This document shows, piece by piece, positions 42,066 through 51,583 of a stretch of DNA of 64,000 nucleotides. This DNA is from Sphingomonas sp. LM7. GTDB taxonomy: Bacteria; Pseudomonadota; Alphaproteobacteria; Sphingomonadales; Sphingomonadaceae. The DNA lies in assembly GCF_002002925.1 (NCBI RefSeq), contig NZ_CP019511.1:434001-498000 (forward strand), read 5' to 3'. The notes under the pieces are model-generated. The model did no database searches. It had not been told where the DNA came from and worked only from the letters and a program-made list of their open reading frames with translations. The translations under genes were made by a program, and so were the position numbers. Numbering within the stretch: position 1 is the first letter of the stretch; every line of letters begins with the position of its first letter.

Positions 42066-42731
42066 TCAGGCGACCGCTTCGAGCAGTCCCTCGAACAGCC
42101 GGCGGCCGTCGGTGCCGCCATGCGCGGCTTCGATGCGGCGCTCGGGGTGAGGCATCATGCCGAGCACGTTGCCGCTCTTGTTGAGCAGGCCGGCGATGTT
42201 GCGCGCAGAGCCGTTGACGTCCTCGGCATAGCGGAAGGCGATTCGGCCTTCGCCTTCGAGACGGTCGAGCGTCTCGGAGTCGGCGAAGTAATTGCCGTCG
42301 TGGTGCGCGACCGGGACGGTGATCGTCTCGCCGGCATCATAGCTGCTGGTGAAGATCGACTGGCTGTTGTCGACAGTCAGCGCGACGTTGCGGCAGACGA
42401 AGTTGAGCCCCGAATTGCGCATCAGCGCGCCGGGGAGCAGCCCGGTCTCGGTGAGGACCTGAAAGCCGTTGCAGATGCCGATCACGGGCACCCCGCGCTC
42501 GGCCGCCTCGACCACGGCACGCACCACCGGCGAACGTGCAGCGATCGCGCCGCAGCGCAGGTAATCGCCATAGGAGAAGCCGCCGGGCAGGGCGATCAGG
42601 CCGAGGCCCGAAGGCAGCTCGCTCTCGCCGTGCCACACCATCGAAGGTGCAGTGCCGGTCACGTCTTCAAGCGCAGTCGCGATGTCGCGATCGCAATTGG
42701 AGCCGGGGAAGACGATGACCGCGGTCTTCAT
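42066..42731 (-). CDS. purQ: Phosphoribosylformylglycinamidine synthase subunit PurQ
   Basis: 221-residue class I glutamine amidotransferase. N-terminus [16 protein letters not shown], nucleophile Cys in [11 protein letters not shown], and [12 protein letters not shown] with catalytic His and Glu. It provides ammonia to PurL in purine synthesis. The ATG overlaps the purS stop (ATGA). Confidence 0.97.
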   Translation of the reverse strand: MKTAVIVFPGSNCDRDIATALEDVTGTAPSMVWHGESELPSGLGLIALPGGFSYGDYLRCGAIAARSPVVRAVVEAAERGVPVIGICNGFQVLTETGLLPGALMRNSGLNFVCRNVALTVDNSQSIFTSSYDAGETITVPVAHHDGNYFADSETLDRLEGEGRIAFRYAEDVNGSARNIAGLLNKSGNVLGMMPHPERRIEAAHGGTDGRRLFEGLLEAVA

Positions 42732-42958
42732 GCCCGTTCGACCCGGTAATTCTCGATCACGGTGTTGGCGAGCAGCTTGCGGCACATCTCGTCGATGGCC
42801 GCGTCGCTGGTGTCGTCGGCCACGTCGAGCTCGAACAGCTTGCCGGCGCGGACGTCTTCGACGCCCTGGAAGCCGAGGCCGCCGAGAGCGTGCTGGATGG
42901 CCTTGCCCTGGGGATCGAGCACGCCGTTCTTTAGGGTCACGATGATGCGGAGCTTCAT
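42728..42958 (-). CDS. purS: Phosphoribosylformylglycinamidine synthase subunit PurS
   Basis: 76 residues: [20 protein letters not shown] and [21 protein letters not shown] are the PurS signature. PurS bridges PurQ and PurL in the three-part FGAM synthase. ATG 42958 lies 36 bases after the stop of the Slam gene, so its transcription probably passes through the Slam pair or starts in that gene. Confidence 0.96.
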   Translation of the reverse strand: MKLRIIVTLKNGVLDPQGKAIQHALGGLGFQGVEDVRAGKLFELDVADDTSDAAIDEMCRKLLANTVIENYRVERA

Positions 42959-42994
42959 GGCCGCGCCTATGGCCCGGCTGCGCGAGTCCCGCAA

Positions 42995-44341
42995 TCAGAA
43001 ATAGCGGGCGAGCGCGACCCGGAAGCGGAGGCGATCGGTGCTGTAGAAGGCGATGCTCGAATCGGTGCGGGCATAAGCGAGGCTCAGCTCGGGCGAGAAG
43101 CCGAACACGCGGATGCCGCGATTGCCCAGCGTCGCGCGTGCGCTCAGGCGCCAGTCGCGGCGCGGCTCGGCCGAGAAGAACTGTAGCGGCGCATCATAGA
43201 CGGCGTGCGACGCCGTGCCGCTGAGGCTGAAGTTGATTCCGTGCGGCAGCTCGCCGCCGAACGCGAGGCTCGTGCCGGCTTCCTTGTTCGAATAGGCGGC
43301 TTCGTTGAGCCAGTCGCGCCGGCCGAAGACGCTGACCGATCCGATCAGACTGCGGGACAGTGCATGTTCGAACGTGCCGTACAGCCCGGCCTGCCAGCCG
43401 CTGTAGCCCGGGTCGAACAGCGCCTCGGTGTGGCGCATATCGAGCTGGATACCGACGCGGTCGCTGGCGCCGAGAATGGTCTGTGCGCCTGCCTTGATTC
43501 CTGCCTGGCGCGTGATCAGGCGCCCGCCATACCAGCGCTGCGCGCCGAGTGCCTCGGCCGAGATGCTCGCGGCCTGCGAGAGGCGAAGCTCCGGGCCGGC
43601 GGCGAACTGGACGAGATAATCATCATACTCGCTGCCGGCATAATTGCTGCCATTGCTGTCGAGATCCACGAGCATCGATAGGTCGGTGCCGACCGGGAGC
43701 CGCAGCCCTGCCGAGATCGTCGCGGTCTGGCCGGTGCCCGAACGTGCCTTGGCCGCCTCGTTGAGTTCGAGCGGCAGCTGGTAGCCGCCGAGATTGACCG
43801 TCACCTGATCGACCGCGGTGGCGTTGTTGATATTGCTGTCCGGGGCGATGCCGAAATCGACGTCGAGCCGCCACGCGCGTTGCTGGCGGATTACCGCACG
43901 CACGCCGCGGATCGCCTTGGCGAGTTCGGGCGGAAGCTCGCGGTCCTGTCCGGCGAGACGGAATTGCTTGTCGGCGCTCTGCGGCTTGCCCATCGCCATC
44001 ATCGCCTTGCCGAGTTCGAGCCGGACGCGGGTCTGGGCCGGATCGTCGGCGAGGATCGCCTTGTACTGGTCGGCGGCGGCGTGGAAGTCGCCGCTCTCGG
44101 CTGCGATCAGGCCGGTGAGGAAACGAGTCTGGAGCTTGTAGCCCGGCGCCAGCTTGAGCGCCTCGACCAGCGGACGCGCTTCGTCGAACCGCCGCAGGGT
44201 GACGAGGCGTTCGGCGCTCGCCAGCAGCTGTGCGGGGGTGAGCCGCAACTCGCAGCTCTCCGCCGCGCACGGCGTAGTCTGGGCATGGGCCGCCGTTCCC
44301 GCTCCGGCGAGGAGCAGGGCGGCGATCAAGGCGAGGCGCAC
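42995..44341 (-). CDS. Surface lipoprotein assembly modifier (Slam), DUF560 translocator
   Basis: 448 residues from GTG 44341 with CGGAG upstream. Signal peptide ([19 protein letters not shown]), N-terminal TPR-like periplasmic domain (about residues 25-160; [40 protein letters not shown]) and a C-terminal 14-strand type DUF560 barrel ending [11 protein letters not shown]. Slam moves lipoproteins across the outer membrane to the surface (type XI secretion). It sits 23 bases after the TbpB-like lipoprotein gene, its presumptive client. Both lie between purC and purS. Confidence 0.88.
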   Translation of the reverse strand: MRLALIAALLLAGAGTAAHAQTTPCAAESCELRLTPAQLLASAERLVTLRRFDEARPLVEALKLAPGYKLQTRFLTGLIAAESGDFHAAADQYKAILADDPAQTRVRLELGKAMMAMGKPQSADKQFRLAGQDRELPPELAKAIRGVRAVIRQQRAWRLDVDFGIAPDSNINNATAVDQVTVNLGGYQLPLELNEAAKARSGTGQTATISAGLRLPVGTDLSMLVDLDSNGSNYAGSEYDDYLVQFAAGPELRLSQAASISAEALGAQRWYGGRLITRQAGIKAGAQTILGASDRVGIQLDMRHTEALFDPGYSGWQAGLYGTFEHALSRSLIGSVSVFGRRDWLNEAAYSNKEAGTSLAFGGELPHGINFSLSGTASHAVYDAPLQFFSAEPRRDWRLSARATLGNRGIRVFGFSPELSLAYARTDSSIAFYSTDRLRFRVALARYF

Positions 44342-44364
44342 GGTGCGGCTCCGGCTGGACGCGG

Positions 44365-45543
44365 TTACTTGGCGCCGCTGAACGCGCCGAGAATATCCAC
44401 GCGCTGGTTGGGGATGCCGCCGATGATGCGGAAATTGCCGCCGACATTCACGGCGTTCGGGCCGTAGAACGCGCCGTCGATCGAGCTGGCGCCTGCGGTG
44501 GGACCGCCCGCCGCGGCGCTGGCGAAGTCGATCCCGACAAACGTCCCACCGCTGGTGAAGCCGACATTGTTGGCGCCGGCGGCGTTCTGAGTGAAGGCGC
44601 CGGTGAAGCCGCCGCTGCGGATCAGATCGACCTGGGCGGTACCGTTTGCAGTGAAGGTCGAGCCGGTGCCGATCGGAGCCGTCACCGTCGCGCCGAGCAC
44701 ATAGGCGTCGCCGACGGTGCCGCTGAGCGCGAGATCGGCCTTGCCGGTCGCGAAATTGACTTTCACCTGGCTGCCGCCGGTGATCCACTGCAGCGTCGAG
44801 CGCCCGCCGCCGGTGGGGTCCATCACCATCGAGGCGAGGAAGTCGCCGCTATAGGTGCCCTCGCCCGAAACCGGAACCTGACCGTTGGCGGTCTTCTGGC
44901 CGAAGACGAATGCGCCGCGCTCGCCCTGGAAGGTGGTGGTGGTTACGACATCGGCGGGCGCCGTGCCGCTGGTGGTGCGGTTCTCGATCACGCGCGAGAA
45001 GCCGGCGAGCGACACGAAGGTCGTCTTGGCACCGGGGCGCTGATAGAAGAATACCGGCTGCGCGGTGCCGTCGAGTACCTGGAGATAGTTGAAGGTCGAC
45101 AGGTTCGGAATCTGGAAGCGCGCGAAATCGGACCCTGAAAAGGTAGTGCGGTGCGCAGGATCCTGGAAATTATAGTCGCGAGTGACCTTGGCGGCGCTGT
45201 CGGTGATCTTGACCGTGAAGATGCCGTCGCGCGGACTATAGGTGATCGAGCCGTTGGGGGCGTTCACCGTGGCGGCATTGCCGGTGTATAGCGACGCCAC
45301 GCTGCCGGTCGGGGTGCCGACCGCCGGGGTGGTGATCGTGGTAGTAGTGTCGAGCGCCTGGAATGAGCCGATCGCGTCGTAGGTGACGGTGCTGCTGACA
45401 TCGAGCAGGTTCGACTGGGTCGGCGTGGGCGTGCCGCCGATCGGCGCCGGATTGCTGCCCACCGTCTGGGGACCCGTGTCGCCGCCACAGGCCGCGAGCG
45501 TGATGGCGCCGGAGAGCGCGAGATAGGCACGAAACGAACGCAT
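44365..45543 (-). CDS. Slam-dependent TbpB-like surface lipoprotein
   Basis: 392 residues. Lipobox LAAC gives Cys 19 after signal MRSFRAYLALSGAITLAAC. A flexible Pro/Thr stretch is followed by a single handle/barrel lobe. The end has the TbpB-type barrel motif SIDGAFYGPNAVNVGGNF and terminates in LGAFSGAK, the G-x-F-x-G-x-K close typical of transferrin-binding-protein-like lipoproteins. Position next to Slam makes it the cargo. Its ligand (metal, haem, host or environmental protein) is not evident. AGGGGA precedes ATG 45543. Confidence 0.87.
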   Translation of the reverse strand: MRSFRAYLALSGAITLAACGGDTGPQTVGSNPAPIGGTPTPTQSNLLDVSSTVTYDAIGSFQALDTTTTITTPAVGTPTGSVASLYTGNAATVNAPNGSITYSPRDGIFTVKITDSAAKVTRDYNFQDPAHRTTFSGSDFARFQIPNLSTFNYLQVLDGTAQPVFFYQRPGAKTTFVSLAGFSRVIENRTTSGTAPADVVTTTTFQGERGAFVFGQKTANGQVPVSGEGTYSGDFLASMVMDPTGGGRSTLQWITGGSQVKVNFATGKADLALSGTVGDAYVLGATVTAPIGTGSTFTANGTAQVDLIRSGGFTGAFTQNAAGANNVGFTSGGTFVGIDFASAAAGGPTAGASSIDGAFYGPNAVNVGGNFRIIGGIPNQRVDILGAFSGAK

Positions 45544-45609
45544 GGGAGATTCCCCTGACCGAATTTTCGGCCAGAGGATTAGGCGCGCCATGGTTAAGAA
45601 GCTGTTTAT

Positions 45610-45643
45610 CCGGCGCGCGAAAACCGTGCGGTTCGCACGCCGG
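45610..45643. terminator. Hairpin between purC and the surface lipoprotein gene
   Basis: CCGGCGCGCG (45610-45619) pairs with CGCACGCCGG (45634-45643), one wobble, with an inner AACCG-TG-CGGTT stem. It lies just after the purC stop on the minus strand. No clear T-run, so it may be an mRNA stabiliser or processing site rather than a full stop. Confidence 0.45.
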
Positions 45644-45651
45644 GCCGCGGT

Positions 45652-46431
45652 TTACTTTCCGCGGCGCTTGCGGTGGCTCTCGAGGTCGAGCACCGCAGAA
45701 TCGGCGCCCTCCGGGAACAGGCCAAGCCGACGCGCGACTTCCTGATACGCCTCGACTTCGCCGCCGAGATCGCGGCGGAACCGGTCCTTGTCGAGCTTCT
45801 CGTTGGTGACCATGTCCCACAGGCGGCAGCCATCGGGGCTGATCTCGTCCGCCAGGATGATCCGGGCATAGTCATTGTCCCAGATCCGGCCGAATTCGAG
45901 CTTGAAGTCGACCAGGCGGATGCCGATCCCGGCGAACAGTCCTGAAAGGAAGTCGTTCACGCGGATTGCCATATCGGCCATGTCGTGCAGCTCTTCCTGC
46001 GCGGCCCAGCCAAAGGCGAGGATATGCTCGTCGGTAACCATCGGATCGCCGAGCGCATCGTCCTTGAAATAATATTCGACGATCGTGCGGGGGAGGGGCG
46101 TGCCCTCCTCGATGCCTAGGCGCTTGGCGAGGCTGCCGGCGACGACGTTGCGCACCACGACTTCGATCGGGACGATCTCGACCTGGCGGATCAGCTGCTC
46201 GCGCATGTTGAGGCGGCGAATAAAGTGCGTCGGGATACCGATCCCGGCGAGCAGGGTGAAGACGTGCTCCGAAATCCGGTTGTTGAGCACGCCCTTACCA
46301 CTGATCGTGCCCTTTTTCTGGGCGTTGAACGCAGTCGCGTCGTCCTTGAAATACTGAATCAGCGTGCCCGGCTCGGGACCCTCATAGAGAATCTTTGCCT
46401 TGCCTTCGTAGATCTGACGGCGGCGTGCCAT
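45652..46431 (-). CDS. purC: Phosphoribosylaminoimidazole-succinocarboxamide synthase
   Basis: 259 residues. Starts [20 protein letters not shown] and carries [40 protein letters not shown], and [10 protein letters not shown] ... [14 protein letters not shown], all SAICAR synthase motifs. It is normally first of a purC-purS-purQ operon in this group; here two outer-membrane genes separate it from purS. A structured hairpin precedes it. Confidence 0.97.
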   Translation of the reverse strand: MARRRQIYEGKAKILYEGPEPGTLIQYFKDDATAFNAQKKGTISGKGVLNNRISEHVFTLLAGIGIPTHFIRRLNMREQLIRQVEIVPIEVVVRNVVAGSLAKRLGIEEGTPLPRTIVEYYFKDDALGDPMVTDEHILAFGWAAQEELHDMADMAIRVNDFLSGLFAGIGIRLVDFKLEFGRIWDNDYARIILADEISPDGCRLWDMVTNEKLDKDRFRRDLGGEVEAYQEVARRLGLFPEGADSAVLDLESHRKRRGK

Positions 46432-46448
46432 GTTGGCTCTTACCCCTG

Positions 46449-46500
46449 AAAAGCGTGGCCCCGGCGGTGCGACGAAGGCCGCACGGCTACCGGGGCCGTG
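46449..46500 (-). terminator. Nested hairpin between DUF4349 gene and purC
   Basis: GGCCCCGG (46457-46464) pairs with CCGGGGCC (46490-46497), with an inner GTGCG/CGCAC stem (46467-46471, 46480-46484). On the minus strand it is followed after ACGC by TTTT. It fits a terminator for the DUF4349 gene, or a structured leader of purC. Confidence 0.5.
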
Positions 46501-46540
46501 GAAGGTCCGGGCCTATAAAGCACGCCGTGTTGCGGTGCAA

Positions 46541-47470
46541 TCACGCTTCGGTGGGAAGACGCCGCCGGCGGAGTGCGCGGATCGCGAAGACCGGCAGCGC
46601 TAGGAGGGCGAGCCAGGGGAGCAGATAGATGAAGAGAGACAGGAAGAAGCGGAGCCCGATCAGGAAGACGGCGCCCGATCCCTGTGCAGCCTCGCCGAGC
46701 TGGCCCGCGACGCTTCGCGAAGTCGCCGAGGGAGCGATTGCGGCGTAGCGGATGTCGAATTCGGACATCGCCACGCGGCCCTTGAGCTCGCCGAGCCAGC
46801 CGCGCGCCTGATCTAGTTCTTCCTGCGCCTGGGTGACGTTGCGCTCGACTTCGAGCAGTTCCGACGCCTTGGCGTTGCGGGTGCGCAGGATCTGGGTGAG
46901 CCGGCCGACGAGCAGCTCGCGCTGGTGGATCCGCGCCTCTGCATCGACGATCTGCTTCGAGACCTCGTCGGTGCCGATCTTCGCGGTTTCGGCACGGCCG
47001 CCGGCTTCGGTCACATCGTGATCGAGCAGCACCTGGAAGCGGCGGGATTCGCTGGTGGCGACGCGCAGCTTGAGCAGGGCGTGGTTCGATTCCTCCTCGC
47101 CCACACCGCGTTCGAGCGCGAGGAGCTGGCAGCGCGCCGGCCCCATTTCATCGCACAAGGAGCGGTGGGCGTCCTGCGCGGCGGCGATCTTGTCGCCGGG
47201 CAGCATATAGGAAAGCGCATAGGCATAGGTGAGTTTGGGGAGCGAGACCGGCAGCTTGGCCGGGGTTCCCGGCGTTCCCGGCGTCGCGGGCGTCGCGGGC
47301 GTCGCAGTCGCGGCATCGGGCGAGGTTATCTCTGAGACCGTTTCCGACGCCGTCGGAGAGGCCGGGTTCCGGTCGCTTCCAGAGGCGTCGCCGGGCTGGG
47401 ACGAGCAGGCAGTGAGCGCCGTGACTAGGGCGATGAAGGCAACGGAGCGAGTGAGGGAAAGTGCGCGCAT
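46541..47470 (-). CDS. DUF4349 lipoprotein
   Basis: 309 residues from ATG 47470 (GGAG 8 bases upstream; the ATG at 47476 is too close to it). Lipobox LTAC at Cys 22. A low-complexity Ala/Thr/Pro linker with TPATPATPGTPGTP is followed by the DUF4349 core: coiled region (ARIHQRELLVGRLTQILRTR, EVERNVTQAQEELDQARGWL) and a C-terminal membrane helix. Members of this family are unstudied envelope proteins. A promoter-like TTGACG with an inverted repeat lies upstream. Confidence 0.88.
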   Translation of the reverse strand: MRALSLTRSVAFIALVTALTACSSQPGDASGSDRNPASPTASETVSEITSPDAATATPATPATPGTPGTPAKLPVSLPKLTYAYALSYMLPGDKIAAAQDAHRSLCDEMGPARCQLLALERGVGEEESNHALLKLRVATSESRRFQVLLDHDVTEAGGRAETAKIGTDEVSKQIVDAEARIHQRELLVGRLTQILRTRNAKASELLEVERNVTQAQEELDQARGWLGELKGRVAMSEFDIRYAAIAPSATSRSVAGQLGEAAQGSGAVFLIGLRFFLSLFIYLLPWLALLALPVFAIRALRRRRLPTEA

Positions 47471-47528
47471 GGGCATATCTCCTGCATTGAGGATGATATC
47501 CCATCACGTCCGTAGGAAAGCGTCAAGA

Positions 47529-47560
47529 CACATTCTTGCCACAATTTGGACAAGAATGTG
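47529..47560. promoter_or_regulatory. Inverted repeat upstream of DUF4349 gene
   Basis: CACATTCTTG (47529-47538) and CAAGAATGTG (47551-47560) are exact reverse complements around 12 bases. Next to it, on the minus strand, TTGACG (47521-47526) can serve as a -35 box for the DUF4349 gene, so this is a likely operator or activator site. Confidence 0.5.
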
Positions 47561-47594
47561 GCAGGCTGGTTCGAGGCGGCTGGTTAGCCCGAAA

Positions 47595-47744
47595 TCAGCG
47601 GCGTACGCGCTCCCACGGTGCGTCATATTCGATGGCGGAAAGGCGTTCGAAGGCGTGTGCGAGTTCTTTGAACAGATGCGCGATGCCGGCGCTTCGATGC
47701 TGGCGGTTGTCCGCCCACGCGGCGCCGTCAAATGCGTGTGGCAT
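47595..47744 (-). CDS. Small hypothetical protein (49 aa)
   Basis: ATG 47744 has GGGAG on the minus strand. The peptide is compact and amphipathic: MPHAFDGAAWADNRQHRSAG then IAHLFKELAHAFERLSAIEY and a DAPWERVRR end. It is too short for routine gene calls. Codon use and the ribosome site support it; no family known to me. It lies between UrcA and DUF4349 on the same strand. Confidence 0.55.
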   Translation of the reverse strand: MPHAFDGAAWADNRQHRSAGIAHLFKELAHAFERLSAIEYDAPWERVRR

Positions 47745-47848
47745 GGTATTTCTCCCAAGAAGCATTGGCGCGGCCCGCCAGAGGGAATCATCAACGTGGC
47801 TTGTGATGATCGATGGCAGGCCGCGCCTCCTGGCTGTCCGCCGCGGCC

Positions 47849-48160
47849 CTATCGGGCGTTGGCGGTCAGCAGGACCGGAGCGGTCGCCTGGGCGACTGCG
47901 CGGTCTCGTTGCGGGGTCAGGCGCGCCAGCGTCTCGGCGCGGCATTGCAGCCCGGCGGAAGAGCGCGTGATCTGCCCAAGCTGATGCGTGGGGCACAGCG
48001 CCTCGACGGCGCGGGCGATGCGCCGGTCGAAAATCTCTCGGTCACGTGGTCGAGAAAGATCGAGATCGGAATGCCGCACGCGAAGCGTCGGAGCGGGTTC
48101 GAGCGGGGCCGTCTGCGCGGTGGCGGTGACGGCGGCGAGGGACAATAACAGGGTCAGCAT
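47849..48160 (-). CDS. UrcA family protein
   Basis: 103 residues. Signal peptide MLTLLLSLAAVTATAQ, then the UrcA-type VRHSDLDLSRPRDREIFDRR and the two-cysteine motif EALC ... LQCRAETLARL. UrcA proteins are small secreted proteins of sphingomonads and caulobacters with unknown role. AAGGAA precedes ATG 48160. It is divergent from the LysR regulator, which may control it. Confidence 0.88.
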   Translation of the reverse strand: MLTLLLSLAAVTATAQTAPLEPAPTLRVRHSDLDLSRPRDREIFDRRIARAVEALCPTHQLGQITRSSAGLQCRAETLARLTPQRDRAVAQATAPVLLTANAR

Positions 48161-48273
48161 GGCTCGGTTCCTTTGTCGTGGCATCTGCGGTGGCCCCATA
48201 CATGTGCCCCTCCCGCTGCCGCCGCGCCAACAAATCATTGGACTCGTTTAACAAGGTGAGCTTATGAATTTGC

Positions 48274-49203
48274 ATGCGCCAGATTCCGCCGCTCGCTGCC
48301 GTCCGTGTGTTCGAGGCCGCTGCCCGCCACGGTAATTTCACGCGCGCCGCCGAAGAACTTGGGATGACCCAGGCGGCGGTCAGCTATCAGATCAAGCTGC
48401 TCGAGGAGCGGCTGGGCGCGCCGCTGTTCGGACGGGTCGGCCGCGCAGTGATTCTCAGCGAACTCGGCCGTCGGATCGCGCCGCAGATCACGGGCGCGTT
48501 CGATGCGATGGGCGAAGCCTTTGCCTCGGTGCGCGTCGAATCGGAGAGCGTGATGACGATCGCCGCGCCGCGCACGCTCGCGACCAATTGGCTCGCGGGG
48601 CGGCTGGGATCGTTTCAGCTGTCGCGCCCCGGTCTGGCGGTGCGGTTGCTGGTCAGCGACGAGATGGTCGATCTGCAGGCCGGCGAGGCCGATGTCGCAC
48701 TGCGCGGTGCCGGCGGACCGATGGCGGGCCTGTGTGCGCATTTCCTGATGCGGATGCCGGTCACGCCGCTGGCCAATCCGGCGTTCCTGGCGAAGCATCC
48801 GCCGGTCAAATCGCCCGCCGATCTGCTGCGGCTGCCACGGATCTCGCCCGAGGATGACTGGTGGGATTTGTGGTTCGGGACGGCGCTGGGGGAGTCGGGC
48901 GACCGCGGCCAGGCATCGGGCATTCGTTTCGATTCGCAGGTGCTGGACGGCAACGCGGCTATCGCTGGCGCTGGGCTAGCGATCCTGAGCCCGCCAATGT
49001 GGCAGCCGGCGATCGATGCGGGGCTGCTGGTCCAGGTGCTTCCGCATTTTACCAATTATCGCAACAGCTTCTGGCTGATGTATCCCGAGAACAAGCGCAA
49101 TTTGCCCAAGATCCGCGGCTTTCGCGACTGGCTGCTCGCTGAGCTGGCGGATGCGGGGCGCGACGATCCGCTGAGTGCGTTCGTGGCGCCGACGACGGAG
49201 TGA
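48274..49203 (+). CDS. LysR-family regulator (GcvA-like)
   Basis: 309 residues. N-terminal HTH with PLAAVRVFEAAARHGNFTRA and MTQAAVSYQIKLLEERLGAP, the GcvA-subgroup pattern, and a LysR substrate domain (residues about 95-295). It is divergent from the UrcA gene across 113 bases, a typical regulator-target layout. The effector is unknown. Confidence 0.92.
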   Translation: MRQIPPLAAVRVFEAAARHGNFTRAAEELGMTQAAVSYQIKLLEERLGAPLFGRVGRAVILSELGRRIAPQITGAFDAMGEAFASVRVESESVMTIAAPRTLATNWLAGRLGSFQLSRPGLAVRLLVSDEMVDLQAGEADVALRGAGGPMAGLCAHFLMRMPVTPLANPAFLAKHPPVKSPADLLRLPRISPEDDWWDLWFGTALGESGDRGQASGIRFDSQVLDGNAAIAGAGLAILSPPMWQPAIDAGLLVQVLPHFTNYRNSFWLMYPENKRNLPKIRGFRDWLLAELADAGRDDPLSAFVAPTTE

Positions 49204-49273
49204 CGCGCGATTCGGGAACGCCTTGTGAACATCGGCTTGGCCTTGCGGGTCTCTCCCTGCTATCCGTCGCACG

Positions 49274-51511
49274 ATGAGCCTCGATAGCGATATTGTTCCC
49301 GCCGGCCCCACCGATGTCCCGTTCGACAGCGCGCTTTCGGAGCGATACCTCGTCTATGCGCTGTCGACGATCACTGCGCGCTCGCTGCCCGATGTCCGCG
49401 ACGGGCTGAAGCCGGTCCACCGGCGACTGCTCTGGGCGATGCGGCTGCTCAAGCTTGATCCGGCTTCAGGCTACAAGAAGTGCGCGCGCGTCGTCGGCGA
49501 CGTCATCGGCAAATACCATCCGCATGGTGACCAGTCGGTCTATGATGCGATGGTCCGCCTCGCCCAGACCTTTGCGCTGCGCTATCCGCTGGTCGACGGT
49601 CAGGGCAATTTCGGCAATATCGACGGCGATAACGCCGCAGCCTATCGCTACACCGAAGCGCGGCTGACTCAGGTCGCGATGGACCTGATGGCCGGGCTCG
49701 ACGAGAATGCCGTCGATTTCCGCGCGACCTATAACGGCGAAGAGGAAGAGCCCGAGCTCTTCCCGGGCCTCTTCCCCAATCTGCTCGCCAATGGCGCCGC
49801 CGGCATCGCCGTGGGCATGGCGACGTCGATCCCGCCGCACAACGCCGCCGAGCTGATGAACGCGGCGGTGGCGCTGATCGACAATCCGGCCGCCAATGTC
49901 CTCGACTATGTCAGCGGGCCCGATTTTCCGACTGGCGGCATCGTCGTCGATTCGCCCGCGGCAATCGCCGAAAGCTATGCGACCGGGCGGGGATCGTTCC
50001 GCGTCCGCGCCAAGATCCAGCGCGTCAGCGAGAAGGGTGGCGGCTGGCATCTCGTTGTTTCCGAAATCCCGTACGGCGTGCAGAAGGGCAAGCTGATCGA
50101 GGGCATTGCCGATCTGATCAACGAGAAGAAGCTGCCGATCCTGGGCGACGTTCGAGACGAATCGGCCGAGGACCTGCGCATCGTGCTCGAGCCGCGCAGC
50201 CGCACGGTGAGCTCGGAAGATCTGATCCACGGGCTCTACCGGCTGAGCGACCTCGAAGTACGCGTGCCGTTGAACCTCAACGTGCTCGACAAGCACCGCA
50301 CGCCGCGGGTGATGAGCCTGCATGAGGCGATCACCGCCTGGATCGAGCACCAGTTCGTCGTGCTGCGGCGCCGATCGGAGCATCGGCTGAACAAGATCGC
50401 CGACCGGCTGGAGCTGGTCGGCGGCTATATCATCGCCTTCCTCAACCTCGACCGGGTGATCGAGATCATCCGCACCGAGGACGAGCCCAAGGCGGTGATG
50501 ATCGCCGAGTTCGAACTGAACGACCGCCAGGCCGAGGCGATCCTCAACATGCGGCTGCGCAGCCTGCGCCGGCTGGAGGAAATGGAGCTCAAGCGCGAAG
50601 AGGCGACGCTGCTCAAGGAAAAGGGCGAGCTGGAGACGCTGCTGTCGTCGGACGCCCGCCAGCGCACGCGGATGAAGCGCGATCTCGGCAAGATGATCGA
50701 GCGTTATGGGCAGGATACGCCGCTCGGCGCGCGGCGCACTGCGATCGCCGAAGCGGCACCGACCCGCGAAATCCCGCTGGAGGCGATGATCGAACGCGAG
50801 CCGATCACGGTGATCCTGTCGCAACGCGGCTGGATCCGGGCGATGCGCGGGCATGTCGAGCTGGCGTCGGCCGAGACGCTCAAGTTCAAGGAAGGCGACG
50901 GGCCGCTCTTCGCCTTCCACGCCCAGACGACCGACAAGCTGCTGCTGGCCGCGGACAATGGCCGTTTCTACACGCTGGGCGGCGACAAACTGCCCGGCGG
51001 GCGCGGCTTTGGCGAGCCGGTGCGGCTGATGCTCGACCTCGACGGCGAGCGCCACATCATCGCGTTCCTGCCGGCGAGCGCGGCGAGCAAATTGCTGGTG
51101 GCGGCCAGCGACGGGCGCGGTTTCATCGTCAACGTCGCCGATGTGATGGCCGAGACCCGCAAGGGCAAGCAAGTGGTTACGCCCCGCGCCGGCGCGCAGC
51201 TCAAGCTGGTGCGCCCGATCGGCCGTGAGGATGATGCGGTCGCCGCGGTTGGCGACAATCGCAAGATGCTGGTCTTCCCCTTGTCCGAAGTCGCCGAGCT
51301 GGCACGCGGGCAGGGCGTGCAGCTCCAGCGCTATCGCGACGGCGGGCTTTCGGACGTGCGAACCTTCAAAATGGACGAAGGGCTGAGCTGGGCGATGGGC
51401 GGCGAGAGCGGCCGGACACGCAGCGAGACCGACCTGTCGGCATGGCGCGCGGCGCGCGGCGCGGCGGGGCGGATGGCGCCCAATGGCTTCCCCCGCGACA
51501 ATCGCTTTTGA
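49274..51511 (+). CDS. parC: DNA topoisomerase IV subunit A
   Basis: 745 residues. Active-site Tyr lies in [16 protein letters not shown] reads [19 protein letters not shown], and [14 protein letters not shown] follows. The C-terminal domain lacks the GyrA-box and has the shorter ParC-type propeller. With ParE it unlinks replicated chromosomes. The residue equivalent to E. coli ParC Ser80 appears to be Gln (GDQSVYD), which I believe is common in this class. Confidence 0.94.
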   Translation: MSLDSDIVPAGPTDVPFDSALSERYLVYALSTITARSLPDVRDGLKPVHRRLLWAMRLLKLDPASGYKKCARVVGDVIGKYHPHGDQSVYDAMVRLAQTFALRYPLVDGQGNFGNIDGDNAAAYRYTEARLTQVAMDLMAGLDENAVDFRATYNGEEEEPELFPGLFPNLLANGAAGIAVGMATSIPPHNAAELMNAAVALIDNPAANVLDYVSGPDFPTGGIVVDSPAAIAESYATGRGSFRVRAKIQRVSEKGGGWHLVVSEIPYGVQKGKLIEGIADLINEKKLPILGDVRDESAEDLRIVLEPRSRTVSSEDLIHGLYRLSDLEVRVPLNLNVLDKHRTPRVMSLHEAITAWIEHQFVVLRRRSEHRLNKIADRLELVGGYIIAFLNLDRVIEIIRTEDEPKAVMIAEFELNDRQAEAILNMRLRSLRRLEEMELKREEATLLKEKGELETLLSSDARQRTRMKRDLGKMIERYGQDTPLGARRTAIAEAAPTREIPLEAMIEREPITVILSQRGWIRAMRGHVELASAETLKFKEGDGPLFAFHAQTTDKLLLAADNGRFYTLGGDKLPGGRGFGEPVRLMLDLDGERHIIAFLPASAASKLLVAASDGRGFIVNVADVMAETRKGKQVVTPRAGAQLKLVRPIGREDDAVAAVGDNRKMLVFPLSEVAELARGQGVQLQRYRDGGLSDVRTFKMDEGLSWAMGGESGRTRSETDLSAWRAARGAAGRMAPNGFPRDNRF

Positions 51512-51583
51512 AGCGCCGTTGAAGCCGAGAATTCTCAAGCGCTTCAGCCCACTTTAACCAATTCCGGCTAGCCCGTCAGGCAG

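Noticed and set aside
47229..47984. 251-residue plus-strand frame over DUF4349, the small ORF and UrcA
   Set aside because: Antisense to supported genes; no domain.
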